The position numbers were made by a program, and so were the translations under genes. A DNA stretch of 64,000 nt from Mesorhizobium sangaii. Lineage in GTDB: Bacteria > Pseudomonadota > Alphaproteobacteria > Rhizobiales > Rhizobiaceae. The notes below the pieces were generated by a model, which searched no databases, was not told the DNA's origin, and saw only the letters and a program-made list of their open reading frames with translations. Positions 25,628 through 35,485 of this stretch are shown in pieces (within the stretch, counting starts at the first letter, position 1; each line of letters opens with the position of its first letter). The DNA lies in contig NZ_JACHEF010000004.1 of the NCBI RefSeq assembly GCF_014207355.1, positions 1-64,000 of the forward strand, in the 5' to 3' direction.

Positions 25628-27265
25628 TCATGCCTGGACGAAGGTAACGCGGTCGAGCAGCAGGTGCGAAATCGCCGTGAAGCGCACGCCCTCGACCTTG
25701 GTGCTGGTGATCCGGCTGTACTGCGAGAAGTAACTGATGATCGCCGGCGTTTCGTCAAGCAGGAGGGTCTGGATCTTGCCGGCGGCAAGGCGCTGGGCGT
25801 TGAGGTCGCGTGCCTTGGAGTAGTCGAGCAGCAGAGCGTCATAGGCCGGGTTTTTGAAATGCGCCGCGTTCCAGGCCCCCGAACTCTTCAAGGTCGCGTT
25901 GAGGAAGATGTCGGGCGTGCCGCGATGGCCGTAATCGGTGATGCCGAGGACCGAATCCAGCCAGGGCGAACTGCCGAAGGTCGCCGAGCCGTAGTAGGCG
26001 TCCTGCGGCAGCACATTGAGCTTGACGTCGATGCCTGCCTTCTTGGCGAAGTTCTGGATGATCACCGCATAGTCGGGAATGTCATAGGCGCGCTCGGTGG
26101 TCAGCGTCACCTCGAAGCCGTTCGGCACACCCGCCTCGCCCAACAGCCGCTTGGCCTCGGCGATGTCCTGCTTGCGCTGCGGCACCGACGAGTCGGCGGA
26201 GAGGAAGATCGGCGCGAACGGGGTGTCGTTGCCGACAATGGCGCGGCCTTTCAGCAGCCCCTTCACGATCGCCTCGCGGTCGAGCGTAAGCGCCAGCGCG
26301 CGACGGATGCGCTTGTCGGTGAACGGCGCCTGGTCGGTCCGCAGGTGCACCTGATCATGCGAGCTTGCCTGCACGCTGAGGAGCTTGAAATTGGGATTGC
26401 CCTCGATCGCCAGTTCCAGCCGCGTCGTGCTCGGGATGACGTCGAGCTGGCCGGCCTGCAGCGCCAGCACCTGGGCCTGCTCGTCGTCGAAGAACTTGAT
26501 CTCGACCCGGTCAGGCAGTGCCTTCTCGCCCCAGTAATCCGGATTGCGCACGAAGCTCGCGCCCTGCTTGGGACGGAAGGATTCGAGCTTGAACGGGCCG
26601 GTGCCGTTGAAGTTCTTTTCGAAATCGCCGGCATAGTCGGCCGGCAGGATGACGGCGTTGTAGACGTCGGAGGAGACATAGAAGGGGAAGTTGCTGTTCG
26701 GACCGTCGAGGTCGAAGGCGACGGTTTCGTCGTCGACCAACTTGGCGCCGCCCTTGGACAGGATGCCCTTGTAGGCCGACAGTGCCGACGAGCCGCTGGC
26801 CGGATCGACAAGCCGTTCGAAGCTCGCCACCACGTCCTTGGCGGTGACCGCGCGGCCATCGTGGAATTTCACCCCCGGACGCAATTTGAAGGTCCAGCGG
26901 CTGGCGGTCTCGTCAGCCTCCCAGGACAACGCGAGCTTCGGCTGCAGCCCGTCCTTCGGATCGTCGAGGATCAGATATTCACCGACCTGGCTGATCACCC
27001 CGATGCTCGCCGGATCAGTGACCGAGACGGGATCGATCGCCTTGGTCGGCTGGCCGAGCCCGACGCGGACAATGCCGCCGGCGGCGGCTGCGGCGCGCGC
27101 GCCTGCAAGTCCCTGCGAGGCGGCAAAGCCGGTCAAGCCGAGCAGTGCGGCGTATTTCAGCAGATCGCGGCGCTTGAGAAAGCCGCCCTGATATTCGTCG
27201 ACGGCGACATTCCAGATGTCCCCCGACAGATTGCGAAGTGCGTCGATATCTCTGTGTTTGGTCAT
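25628..27265 (-). CDS. ABC importer substrate-binding protein (SBP_bac_5 family)
   Basis: The 545-residue exported protein has KRRDLLKYAALLGLTGFAASQ followed by an Ala-rich cleavage region, a probable twin-arginine-type signal set about 28 residues in from the start. The mature part shows the family-5 features WTFKLRPGVKFHDGRAVTAKDVVASFERL and FALTLDREA-like ALALTLDREAIVKG. It is followed by two permease genes. Ligand is unknown. Confidence 0.92.
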   Translation of the reverse strand: MTKHRDIDALRNLSGDIWNVAVDEYQGGFLKRRDLLKYAALLGLTGFAASQGLAGARAAAAAGGIVRVGLGQPTKAIDPVSVTDPASIGVISQVGEYLILDDPKDGLQPKLALSWEADETASRWTFKLRPGVKFHDGRAVTAKDVVASFERLVDPASGSSALSAYKGILSKGGAKLVDDETVAFDLDGPNSNFPFYVSSDVYNAVILPADYAGDFEKNFNGTGPFKLESFRPKQGASFVRNPDYWGEKALPDRVEIKFFDDEQAQVLALQAGQLDVIPSTTRLELAIEGNPNFKLLSVQASSHDQVHLRTDQAPFTDKRIRRALALTLDREAIVKGLLKGRAIVGNDTPFAPIFLSADSSVPQRKQDIAEAKRLLGEAGVPNGFEVTLTTERAYDIPDYAVIIQNFAKKAGIDVKLNVLPQDAYYGSATFGSSPWLDSVLGITDYGHRGTPDIFLNATLKSSGAWNAAHFKNPAYDALLLDYSKARDLNAQRLAAGKIQTLLLDETPAIISYFSQYSRITSTKVEGVRFTAISHLLLDRVTFVQA

Positions 27266-27304
27266 GTTTAAACCCCAGTTTGAAATGACAGTTGAAAAGA
27301 TGCT

Positions 27305-28084
27305 CTATGCGACGGGTTCGCCGTCGAGATGGATGCGATCCACGGCCTGCGGATAGAAGGCGACGAGGCCCTTGATCTTGGGCATCTCGGCGATCGTGTC
27401 GCGGTAGCACCAGGCGATGTCCGGGCGCACCGAACCATCGCTCAGGAGCCCGGACCAGTAGGAAGCGATGCCCTTGTAGGGACATCGCGTCGTTGTTGCG
27501 GAAGCCGTCAGCCGCTCCAGATTGATGTCATCGGGATGCAGGTAGAAGCGCGTCGGCAGATGCGTCTCGAACAGCAGCACCGGACGGTGGCTGTCGGCGA
27601 TCGGCTCGCCGTCGAACCAGACCTGCACATGGCTGGAGCTTTGCAGCACATCGATGCGCGCATAGGGATCGCGGGCATGGACGAAGACCTCTTCGTCCTC
27701 CTCGAACCACTGGTCGACGAGCTTCCAGGTGAAGGCGATGCGCCCGGCGAGCGGCGACAGGTTTTCACCCGGCGGGGACACGAACGACCAGGCCGCGTTG
27801 GCGCTCCGCCTGTCGCCGGTGTCGACATCCCAGTAGGCCGTGTCGCCACCGACCGCGTGCGGCTCGCGATGCAGCGAGGACTTCAGCACCGACGCGTCGA
27901 CCGACGCCACCGGGAAGAAATAGATCGGCAGGAAGTGGTTGGAGCGCAGCACCAGCACGTTGCGGCTGTCGGCGATGGTGCGGCCGCCGAATTTGACGCG
28001 CACGCGCTTGGGGCTGTGCAGGACATTGACGAGATGCGGGGCGGTCGCTTCGCGCGGCTGCAGTCTGGGTGCGGCGGTCATCAT
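27305..28084 (-). CDS. tandem DUF427 domain protein
   Basis: The 259-residue protein contains two copies of the same fold. The first (about residues 20-110) has KRVRVKFGGRTIADSRNVLVL...YWDV. The second (about 145-240) has SHVQVWFDGEPIADSHRPVLL...CPYKGIASYW. The CPYKG-A-YW pattern marks DUF427. The domain has no established activity. It lies between the monooxygenase gene (13 bases upstream) and the binding-protein gene, so it probably belongs to the same pathway. Confidence 0.87.
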   Translation of the reverse strand: MMTAAPRLQPREATAPHLVNVLHSPKRVRVKFGGRTIADSRNVLVLRSNHFLPIYFFPVASVDASVLKSSLHREPHAVGGDTAYWDVDTGDRRSANAAWSFVSPPGENLSPLAGRIAFTWKLVDQWFEEDEEVFVHARDPYARIDVLQSSSHVQVWFDGEPIADSHRPVLLFETHLPTRFYLHPDDINLERLTASATTTRCPYKGIASYWSGLLSDGSVRPDIAWCYRDTIAEMPKIKGLVAFYPQAVDRIHLDGEPVA

Positions 28085-28096
28085 CGTTCTCCGGGG

Positions 28097-29455
28097 TCAG
28101 GACACGGCGCGCGCATTGTCGCGCTGTTCGGCGAAGCGGTTGGCGGGCCGCGCCAGGCCGAAGCGGTCGCGCAGTGTTCCCGGCGCGTATTCGGTCGGGA
28201 ACACGCCGCGGCGCTGCAGCTCCGGCACCACCTGCTCGGCGAAATTCACCCAGTCCTCGGGCAGCAGCGGGAACATCAGGTTGAAACCGTCGGCGGCACC
28301 CGAGACGAACCAGTCCTGCAACTGGTCGGCAATCTGCTTGGGCGTGCCGGCGACGGTCGGCACCGAACCGCTGTTGGCGAGCTTGCGGGCAATCTCGCGC
28401 AGGCTGAGATTCTGCTTTGACCACTGCTTGACCCTGTTGAGCGATGTGCGTCCGCCATTGAAGGTGCTCTCGTCCGGCAGCTGCGGCAGCGGCCCGTCCG
28501 GCGGATAGACGGAGAGATCGATGCCGCTCCAGCTCGACAGAAGGTCGATGCCGACCTGGTCGGGAAGCAAGGTCTGCAGATACTCCTGCTTTTCCCGGCC
28601 TTCCGCCTCGGAGGCGGCGACGATCGGCAGGATGCCAGGCAGGATCTTGAAGCTCTCCGGCCGCCTGCCGTGGCGGGCCAGGCGCTCATTGATGTCCTGG
28701 CGATACTTGATGCCGTCTTCCCTGGAGCTGAAGATGGCAAAATGCACATCGGCCTGGGCGGTGGCGAAGTTCTTGCCGTCCTCGGACGAGCCCGCCTGGA
28801 CGATCAGCGGATGGCCCTGTGGCGGCCGCGAGACGTTGAGCGGTCCGCGCACCTTGAAGTGCTTTCCCTTGTGATCGATCAGGTGGACCTTGTCGGGGTC
28901 GGCGAAATAGCCCGACGCCTTGTCGATCAGCAGCGCCTCGTCTTCCCAACTGTCCCACAGTGCCTTGACGATATCGAGGAATTCGGCCGCGCGCTCATAG
29001 CGGAACGCATGTTCGATATTGCCGTCGCGGCCGAAATTGCGCGCCTCCTCGTCCATGGCCGAGGTGACGACGTTCCACGACGCCCTGCCCTTGCTGATAT
29101 GGTCGAGCGAGGCGAACATGCGCGCCACATTGTAGGGCTCGCTGTAGGAGCTCGACGCCGTGGTGATCAGGCCGATATGCCTGGTCACGCCGGCCAGCGC
29201 CGACAACAGCGTCAAGGGCTCGAGGCGGGCGTTGGCGTAGTGGGCAACGCCGCTCTTGACCGAATCCCAGATCGACACGTGGTCGGCGACGAAGATGGTG
29301 TCGATCTTTGCCCGTTCGGCCGCCTGCACGAGATCGCGGTAGAAGTCGAAGTCCAGCACCTCCCGGCCCGGCGCCCGCGGATGGCGCCACGACATCCGAT
29401 GATCGCCCTGCGGGTTGAAGAAAAATGCGCTGAGGATCATGTGATCTCGAGCCAT
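28097..29455 (-). CDS. NtaA/SnaA/DszA family FMN-dependent monooxygenase
   Basis: The 452-residue protein starts MARDHMILSAFFFNPQGDH. It has DTIFVADHVSIWDSVKSG, EPLTLLSALAGVTRHIGL and the FDHISKGRASWNVVTS-type stretch of nitrilotriacetate/dibenzothiophene sulfone monooxygenases. It would use FMNH2 from a separate reductase, which is not in the window. The ATG at 29455 is chosen over a longer frame because family sequence starts there. It is the first gene of the - strand operon with DUF427 and the importer. Confidence 0.92.
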   Translation of the reverse strand: MARDHMILSAFFFNPQGDHRMSWRHPRAPGREVLDFDFYRDLVQAAERAKIDTIFVADHVSIWDSVKSGVAHYANARLEPLTLLSALAGVTRHIGLITTASSSYSEPYNVARMFASLDHISKGRASWNVVTSAMDEEARNFGRDGNIEHAFRYERAAEFLDIVKALWDSWEDEALLIDKASGYFADPDKVHLIDHKGKHFKVRGPLNVSRPPQGHPLIVQAGSSEDGKNFATAQADVHFAIFSSREDGIKYRQDINERLARHGRRPESFKILPGILPIVAASEAEGREKQEYLQTLLPDQVGIDLLSSWSGIDLSVYPPDGPLPQLPDESTFNGGRTSLNRVKQWSKQNLSLREIARKLANSGSVPTVAGTPKQIADQLQDWFVSGAADGFNLMFPLLPEDWVNFAEQVVPELQRRGVFPTEYAPGTLRDRFGLARPANRFAEQRDNARAVS

Positions 29456-29613
29456 GCCGGCCTCCTTCCAAATCTTCTCTCCGGAGACTGTCGCGCTGTT
29501 CTCTACAGGCTGCGACAATCTCTCCTGAGGGGTGAAAGGTAGATTGCGCTCCGGCTTAATTCGAGTAATTTTATAGAGATTATGTATTGCGAAAGCGGAA
29601 GCGATTGCCCTCG

Positions 29614-31449
29614 ATGGCCGCGCTGGAAGAAAGTGGTTTCAAGCTCCCAATGTCCTCCTCGGTGCTCAACGTCGATCAGCTTTCCATCGCCTATGACGGG
29701 CGCAACGGATCGCATTCCGCCGTCAGCGGCGTGTCGCTGCACATAGGTCAAGGCGAGGCACTCGGCCTGGTCGGCGAGTCGGGATCGGGCAAAAGCTCGG
29801 TGGCGCTCGCTATCCTGCGCTATCTGCCGAAAAACGCCCGCATCGCGGCGTCGGCGCTGGAATTCCAGGGCCGCGAAATCCGCGATCTTTCCGCCGAGCA
29901 ACTGCGCCAGTTGCGGGGCAACCACATCGCCACCGTCTACCAACACCCAGGTGCAGCCCTCAATCCAAGCATGACGATCGGGCGGCAGATCACCGAGACG
30001 ATCATGCGGCATCGCCCGGTTCGCCACGACGAGGCCCGCGCGCGCGCCGCCGAACTGTTAGAGCACGTTCGGGTGAGCCGTCCCGACCGGGTGCTGGATC
30101 TCTATCCGCACGAATTGTCCGGCGGCATGCAGCAGCGTGCCAACATCGCCATTGCGATCGCGCTCGACCCGTCGCTGCTGGTGCTGGACGAGCCGACGAC
30201 GGCGCTCGACGCCAGCGTGCAGTCGGAGATCATCGCCATCCTGCACGACCTGCGCAAGGATCACAAAACCAGCGTGCTTCTGATCAGCCACGACATCAAC
30301 ATGATCCGCCGCTCCTGCGACCGCGTGGCGGTGATGCAGTCGGGAACGGTGGTCGAAAGCGGCGTCGCCGCCGATGTCTTCGACAACCCTCGCCACGCCT
30401 ACACCAAGGCGCTCATCGCCTCGATCCCGGCCCTCAACTACACCAAGCGGGACGGCAGACTGGCGGAGACCGACGGACCCGGTCTGGCAGCGCACCCGAC
30501 AGCCAACGATGAAGCCGCCGGCGCGCGGAAAGAACGCCAGATCGCGATCGCCTGCAAAGGCATCAGCCATGCCTTCGGCAGCCAGCCAGTGCTCAGCGAT
30601 ATCGATCTCGACATAGGCCAGGGCGAGACGTTCGGGCTGATCGGCGAATCCGGTTCCGGCAAGTCGACCTTGGCAAGGATCGTCACCGGCCTGCAGAAAC
30701 CGGACGCCGGATCGGTCGAACTGTTCGGCAGGACGGTCGCGCCGCGCGTCGAGCAGAGAAACCTTGCCGAACGGCGCGACGTGCAGATGGTCTTCCAGTC
30801 GCCGGATCGCACGCTCAACCCACGCCAGCGGATCGGCAGGATCCTCGGCCGTCCGCTGCGCCGGCTCGCCGGCCTGCGCCGCGGCGAGGTGAGAGCCCGC
30901 GTCAGCGACCTCTTGCAGTCGGTTCGCCTCGCCGGCACCACGGCCGAGCAGAAATCGCGATCGCTGTCCGGCGGCCAGCGGCAACGGGCGGCGATCGCGC
31001 GGGCCTTCGCCGGCGTGCCGAAGGTCGTCGTGCTTGACGAACCCACCTCGGCACTCGACGTCTCCGTCCAGGCGACCGTTCTCAACCTGCTCAACGACCT
31101 ACAGCGCGACAAGGACACGACCTATCTGTTCATCAGCCACGACCTCAGGGTCGTGCGCTACATGGCCGACAGGATCGGCGTGCTCTATCGTGGCCGTCTG
31201 GTGGAAACCGGTTCATCCGACCAGATCTTCCGGGGCCCCAATCACCCCTACACGGAACTGCTCCTGGCCGCGTCCTCCGATGAGGCCGCGCCGACTCCGG
31301 TGGCGATCGAGGCGGCCGGTACGCAAAGCAAGGGATGTTCCTTCGCCGACCGCTGCCCCCTGGCCCTGCCAGACTGCAGAAAGGCCGAACCGCCCGCCAG
31401 GCAGGTCGCACCCGGCCACCTAATCGCTTGCTGGCGGCAGGGTTCGTGA
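29614..31449 (+). CDS. fused double ATPase of a peptide-type ABC importer (DppD-DppF fusion)
   Basis: Two complete ATPase domains lie in one chain of about 610 residues. The first has GESGSGKSS, LSGGMQQRA and VLDEPTTALD. The second has GESGSGKST, LSGGQRQRA and VLDEPTSALD. The peptide-importer tail CSFADRCPLALPDC near the C terminus holds cysteines that bind an Fe-S cluster in some OppD/DppD proteins. It is divergent from the monooxygenase gene and probably energises the permeases at 23708-25551. Starts at 29587 (TTG), 29614 or 29650 are possible; 29614 is used. Confidence 0.9.
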   Translation: MAALEESGFKLPMSSSVLNVDQLSIAYDGRNGSHSAVSGVSLHIGQGEALGLVGESGSGKSSVALAILRYLPKNARIAASALEFQGREIRDLSAEQLRQLRGNHIATVYQHPGAALNPSMTIGRQITETIMRHRPVRHDEARARAAELLEHVRVSRPDRVLDLYPHELSGGMQQRANIAIAIALDPSLLVLDEPTTALDASVQSEIIAILHDLRKDHKTSVLLISHDINMIRRSCDRVAVMQSGTVVESGVAADVFDNPRHAYTKALIASIPALNYTKRDGRLAETDGPGLAAHPTANDEAAGARKERQIAIACKGISHAFGSQPVLSDIDLDIGQGETFGLIGESGSGKSTLARIVTGLQKPDAGSVELFGRTVAPRVEQRNLAERRDVQMVFQSPDRTLNPRQRIGRILGRPLRRLAGLRRGEVRARVSDLLQSVRLAGTTAEQKSRSLSGGQRQRAAIARAFAGVPKVVVLDEPTSALDVSVQATVLNLLNDLQRDKDTTYLFISHDLRVVRYMADRIGVLYRGRLVETGSSDQIFRGPNHPYTELLLAASSDEAAPTPVAIEAAGTQSKGCSFADRCPLALPDCRKAEPPARQVAPGHLIACWRQGS

Positions 31450-31620
31450 ACGGATTGTCGGCATTCCAAACACGCGCAACAGCCTGTTGCCTTCAGGCAC
31501 AGTGCGATGCCGTCATTGGCTCTTGAACGGCCAAGCCGGACCCGCGTAACATCACGCCATCTGAACTGAGTCTGCTCTATTCATCCGGGCTAATGCCCGG
31601 ATTGGGTTGGATATTTTCCT

Positions 31621-33483
31621 TTGAATACGCTTGCAATCGGCAGCGCGCCGGAGCGCGGCAAATCGTTTGCCCATGTGGCCGAAGCCTCGTGGGGAAAGGG
31701 CCTCAGCACGTTGCTCCGGATTGTGCGCTTGACGCTGCGCCATCCCTGGCAGGTCGCGATCACCCTCGTCTCGACCTTCATCGCCGCAACGCTGCAGCTC
31801 TTCATTCCACGCTTGCTGGGACGAGCCATCGACCAGGCGCAGGGCGTCATGACCGCCGGGGTCAGTACCGCGGCCGAGCACGCGCTGTGGAACACCGCTT
31901 TGACGCTGCTCGTCGTCAGCATCCTGCGCGGTCTCTTCACCATGGCGCAGAACTATTACGGCGAGGCCGTCGGCCATCGAACCGGCTATGAGCTGCGCCT
32001 GGCTTTCTACGAGAAGATCCAGCGCCTGAGCTTCTCCTACCACGACCGGGTCCACACCGGCGATCTGATCACGCTCGGCCTGCTCGATCTCGACGGCGTG
32101 CGCATGTTCTTTGCCACCGGCATCCTGCGCGTCGTCCTGCTCGGCGTGCTGATCGGCGTCGGCGCCTATCTCTTGATCAGCACCGATCTGGTGCTCGGGC
32201 TGTTGAGCCTGAGCTTCGTGCCGTTCGTCGCCTGGCGCTCCTCAGTCACCCAGCTGGCGCTGCGCAGCACCTGGCTGACCTTGCAGCAGCGCCTGTCGGT
32301 GCTGAGCAGGGTGATGGACGAGAACCTCGGCGGCATCCGTGTCGTGCGCGCCTTTGCGGCGCAGCGGCATGAGCTCGATAAATTCGACCGCGCCAAGCAG
32401 GATGCGCTCGACCTCGCCAACAAGCGCGTCGACATCCGCGTTGGCAACACCAGCGCCATGAACTTCTCGTTCCTCGCCGCCATGGGCCTGGTGCTCTGGT
32501 TCGGCGGGCAGAAGGTGATTGCGGGTCAAATCAGCGTCGGCACGCTGGCCCAGTTCCTTACCTTCATGACCATCCTGCAGATGCCGGTGCGCCAGCTCGG
32601 CCTGATGGTCAATTCCTTCGCACGCGCCTCGACCTGCGGCACCCGGCTGTTCGAACTGCTCGACGCCGAACTCGACATCAAGGACGCGCCGGGCGCCAGG
32701 GACCTCGTCGTCACCGAGGGCGTGCTGCGCTTCGACAATGTCGGTTTCCGCTACGCTGGCGCGGGCGACCGGCCGACGCTGTCCGGCATTTCCTTCGAGG
32801 CAAGATCCGGCGAGACCATCGGCATCGTCGGCCCTCCCGGCAGCGGCAAGTCGACCATCGCGCACCTGATCCCGCGCTTCTACGACGTCACCTCGGGCAG
32901 CATCACCATCGACGGCCAGGACATCAGCAAGGTCACGCTGCAATCGCTGCGCAAGGCCGTCGGCGTGGTGCAGCAGGACGCGTTCCTGTTCACCACCTCG
33001 ATCGAGAACAACATCGCCTATGGCAATCCCTGGGCACGCGAGACCCGTATCGGGCAGGCAGCCGAGTTCGCCCAGTTGCACAACTACATCATCGGGCTTC
33101 CCGCCGGCTACACCACGGTCGTCGGCGAACGCGGCGCGTCGCTGTCCGGCGGCCAGCGGCAGCGCCTGACCATCGCGCGCAGCCTGATGTTGCGGCCATC
33201 GGTGCTGGTCTTCGACGATTCCACCGCGGCCATCGACGCCGGCACCGAGCAGCGCATCCGGGCGGCGATGAAGCGCTTCGCAAAAGATCGCGTGACGCTG
33301 ATTATTTCGCACCGACTGAGTTCGCTGATGCATGCCGACCAGATCCTGTTTGTCGAGAACGGCCGGATCGTCGAGCGCGGCACGCATGAGCAGCTGCTGG
33401 CGCTCGGCGGACGCTATCGCGCGCTCTACGACCTGCAACTGCGGCCTGAGGACGATCGGCCCACGGCTCTGGGAGCCGCGTGA
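31621..33483 (+). CDS. ABC exporter half-transporter (subunit 1 of heterodimer)
   Basis: The 620-residue protein has six transmembrane segments (residues 30-310) fused to an ATPase. Walker A is GPPGSGKST and the signature is LSGGQRQRL. Walker B is VFDDST, so Asp533 replaces the usual catalytic Glu. The start is a TTG at 31621 with a weak ribosome binding site; no nearby ATG is in frame. The stop overlaps the next gene as ATGA. The substitution means this ATPase contributes the impaired site of an asymmetric dimer. Lipid or drug export is typical for the family. Confidence 0.9.
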   Translation: MNTLAIGSAPERGKSFAHVAEASWGKGLSTLLRIVRLTLRHPWQVAITLVSTFIAATLQLFIPRLLGRAIDQAQGVMTAGVSTAAEHALWNTALTLLVVSILRGLFTMAQNYYGEAVGHRTGYELRLAFYEKIQRLSFSYHDRVHTGDLITLGLLDLDGVRMFFATGILRVVLLGVLIGVGAYLLISTDLVLGLLSLSFVPFVAWRSSVTQLALRSTWLTLQQRLSVLSRVMDENLGGIRVVRAFAAQRHELDKFDRAKQDALDLANKRVDIRVGNTSAMNFSFLAAMGLVLWFGGQKVIAGQISVGTLAQFLTFMTILQMPVRQLGLMVNSFARASTCGTRLFELLDAELDIKDAPGARDLVVTEGVLRFDNVGFRYAGAGDRPTLSGISFEARSGETIGIVGPPGSGKSTIAHLIPRFYDVTSGSITIDGQDISKVTLQSLRKAVGVVQQDAFLFTTSIENNIAYGNPWARETRIGQAAEFAQLHNYIIGLPAGYTTVVGERGASLSGGQRQRLTIARSLMLRPSVLVFDDSTAAIDAGTEQRIRAAMKRFAKDRVTLIISHRLSSLMHADQILFVENGRIVERGTHEQLLALGGRYRALYDLQLRPEDDRPTALGAA

Positions 33484-35375
33484 TGTCGGCACAGAACGAC
33501 GACGAGAAGGAAGACACCAGCGGACGGCCGACAAAGGCTGTCGTCGGCTCGCACCGCGACGAGGAAGAGGTTTTCGGCAAGGCGTACGATCCTCGCATCG
33601 TGCGGCGTATCTGGAGCTTCGTGAAGCCGTATCAGAGCCGGATTTTCATCTCGGTCGCCGCAGTGCTGGTGTTCACGCTGACGCAATTGGCGATCCCGCT
33701 GGTCATCCGCTACGCCATCGACCACGGCATGGCGGCAGGCAGGCTCGACCAGTCGGTGATGATCTCCGCGATCGGCACTTTCACGCTGATCATCCTCATC
33801 AACTATGCCGCCAGCCATGTACAGGAAAGCGTCGTCGGCAAGGTCGCCGAGAACGTGCTTTCTGACCTACGCCGCGCCATGTTCAGCCACCTGCAGCGCG
33901 TCTCGCTGAGCTTCATGGACAAGACCGAGGTCGGCCGGCTGATGTCGCGCCTGCAGGGCGACGTCAATTCGATGCAGGAATTCCTCGAGACGTCTGTCAT
34001 GTCGGTGGGCGATATCGTGCTGTTGTTCGGCATCGTCAGCGTGCTTTTGTGGCTCGATTTCCGGCTCGGGCTGCTGACGCTGTCGACCATGCCGGTGCTG
34101 TTCATCGTGCGCCTGTTCTGGCTGCCGCGCGCCAAGGTCGCCTTCATGGCCGCGCACGAGACCAACTCGATCGCCAACGGCGCGCTGGCCGAGGGCATCC
34201 ATGGCGTGCGCACTGTGCAGAGCCTTGAACGCCAGCACGTCAATTTCGACCTCTACGACGAGAAGGTGCTGGCCAATCTCAATGCCCATTTGACGTCGGC
34301 GAAATACGCGCAGGTGATGGTGCCGATCGTCGACACGCTGACCGGCATCGCCATGGCGACGGTCATCGTCGTCGGCGGTTCGATGGTGCTGTCGCACAGC
34401 CTCGACGTCGGCGTCATGGTGGCGTTCCTGTTCTACATCCAGCGCTTCTTCGACCCGATCCGCTCGCTCACCATGCAGTACAGCGTCATGCAGCGCGCCA
34501 TGGCTTCGGGCCAGCGCATCTCCGAAGTGCTCGACGTGCCGGTGGACGTCAGCGACAAGGATGGCGCCCTGTCGCTGTCGCGCGACATGGATGGTTCGGT
34601 CGAGTTCAGGAACGTCACCTTCGGCTACCGGCAGAACCTGCCGGTGCTGAAGAACATCTCCTTCCGCGTCAATCCGGGCGAGACCGTTGCACTGGTCGGC
34701 CCGACCGGGTCGGGCAAGTCGAGCTCGATGGCGCTGGTGCACCGGTTCTACGATGTCTGGTCAGGCCAGGTTCTGGTCGGCGGCCATGACGTGCGCGACC
34801 TGACCCAGGATTCGCTCGGCGATCAGGTGGCCATGGTGCTGCAGGAACCGTTCCTGTTCTCCGGCTCGGTTTTGGAGAACATCCGCTATCACAAGACCGG
34901 CGCCACCCGCGACGAGGTGGTCCGCGCCGCACAGGCCGTCGGCGCGCACGACTTCATCGAGAACTTGCCCGATGGCTACGACACCGAGCTCGAACAGCGC
35001 GGCGGCAATCTCTCACTCGGCCAGCGCCAGCTGATCAGCTTCGCGCGGGCGCTGGTGGCCGACGCCAAGATCCTGGTCCTCGACGAGGCCACGGCCAGCA
35101 TCGATTCCTACACCGAGATGCTGATCCAGAAAGCGCTGATAAAACTGCTGGAAGGCCGCACCGGGCTGGTCATCGCCCACCGGCTGGCCACCATTCGCGG
35201 CGCCGACCGCATCATCGTCCTGCAGAACGGCGAGATCGTCGAAAGCGGCAACCACGAACAGTTGATGGCACGAAAAGGGCTCTACGCCCGCCTCTACAAC
35301 ATGAACTACGCCTCCTTCGACGACATTTCGGAAGGCGAGCTGGAACTGGACGCGGCGGTCGGCAAGGCGACATGA
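33483..35375 (+). CDS. ABC exporter half-transporter (subunit 2 of heterodimer)
   Basis: The 630-residue partner has an N-terminal charged tail, six transmembrane segments and an ATPase with Walker A GPTGSGKSS, an intact Walker B VLDEATASID, and a changed signature LSLGQ at residues 510-514 in place of LSGGQ. In a head-to-tail dimer its odd signature would face the Asp-bearing Walker B of subunit 1, so both changes fall in one composite site. The ATG at 33483 overlaps the upstream stop. Confidence 0.92.
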   Translation: MSAQNDDEKEDTSGRPTKAVVGSHRDEEEVFGKAYDPRIVRRIWSFVKPYQSRIFISVAAVLVFTLTQLAIPLVIRYAIDHGMAAGRLDQSVMISAIGTFTLIILINYAASHVQESVVGKVAENVLSDLRRAMFSHLQRVSLSFMDKTEVGRLMSRLQGDVNSMQEFLETSVMSVGDIVLLFGIVSVLLWLDFRLGLLTLSTMPVLFIVRLFWLPRAKVAFMAAHETNSIANGALAEGIHGVRTVQSLERQHVNFDLYDEKVLANLNAHLTSAKYAQVMVPIVDTLTGIAMATVIVVGGSMVLSHSLDVGVMVAFLFYIQRFFDPIRSLTMQYSVMQRAMASGQRISEVLDVPVDVSDKDGALSLSRDMDGSVEFRNVTFGYRQNLPVLKNISFRVNPGETVALVGPTGSGKSSSMALVHRFYDVWSGQVLVGGHDVRDLTQDSLGDQVAMVLQEPFLFSGSVLENIRYHKTGATRDEVVRAAQAVGAHDFIENLPDGYDTELEQRGGNLSLGQRQLISFARALVADAKILVLDEATASIDSYTEMLIQKALIKLLEGRTGLVIAHRLATIRGADRIIVLQNGEIVESGNHEQLMARKGLYARLYNMNYASFDDISEGELELDAAVGKAT

Positions 35376-35473
35376 CCTGGTTGGTCGAATGACGACAGCC
35401 GATTTTTTGGCTTCGGGCCTTAACTTTCGCGGTGTGGTTTTTACATCTTAGGGGGCTGGAGACGATCGAGCTT

Positions 35474-35480
35474 GAGGAGG
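35474..35480 (+). promoter_or_regulatory. ribosome binding site that fixes a GTG start
   Basis: GAGGAGG lies 5 bases before the GTG at 35486. It is the best ribosome binding site in the region and decides between that GTG and upstream in-frame codons. Confidence 0.75.
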
Positions 35481-35485
35481 CTCCC

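Noticed and set aside
25025..27271. 748-codon + strand open frame antisense to a permease and a binding protein
   Set aside because: Shadow frame of the - strand genes; composition is Arg/Gly/Asp-rich without any family pattern.
31450..31620. Promoter elements before the ABC exporter
   Set aside because: No convincing -35/-10 pair or palindrome could be read; a TTG start with weak ribosome binding site is all that is visible.
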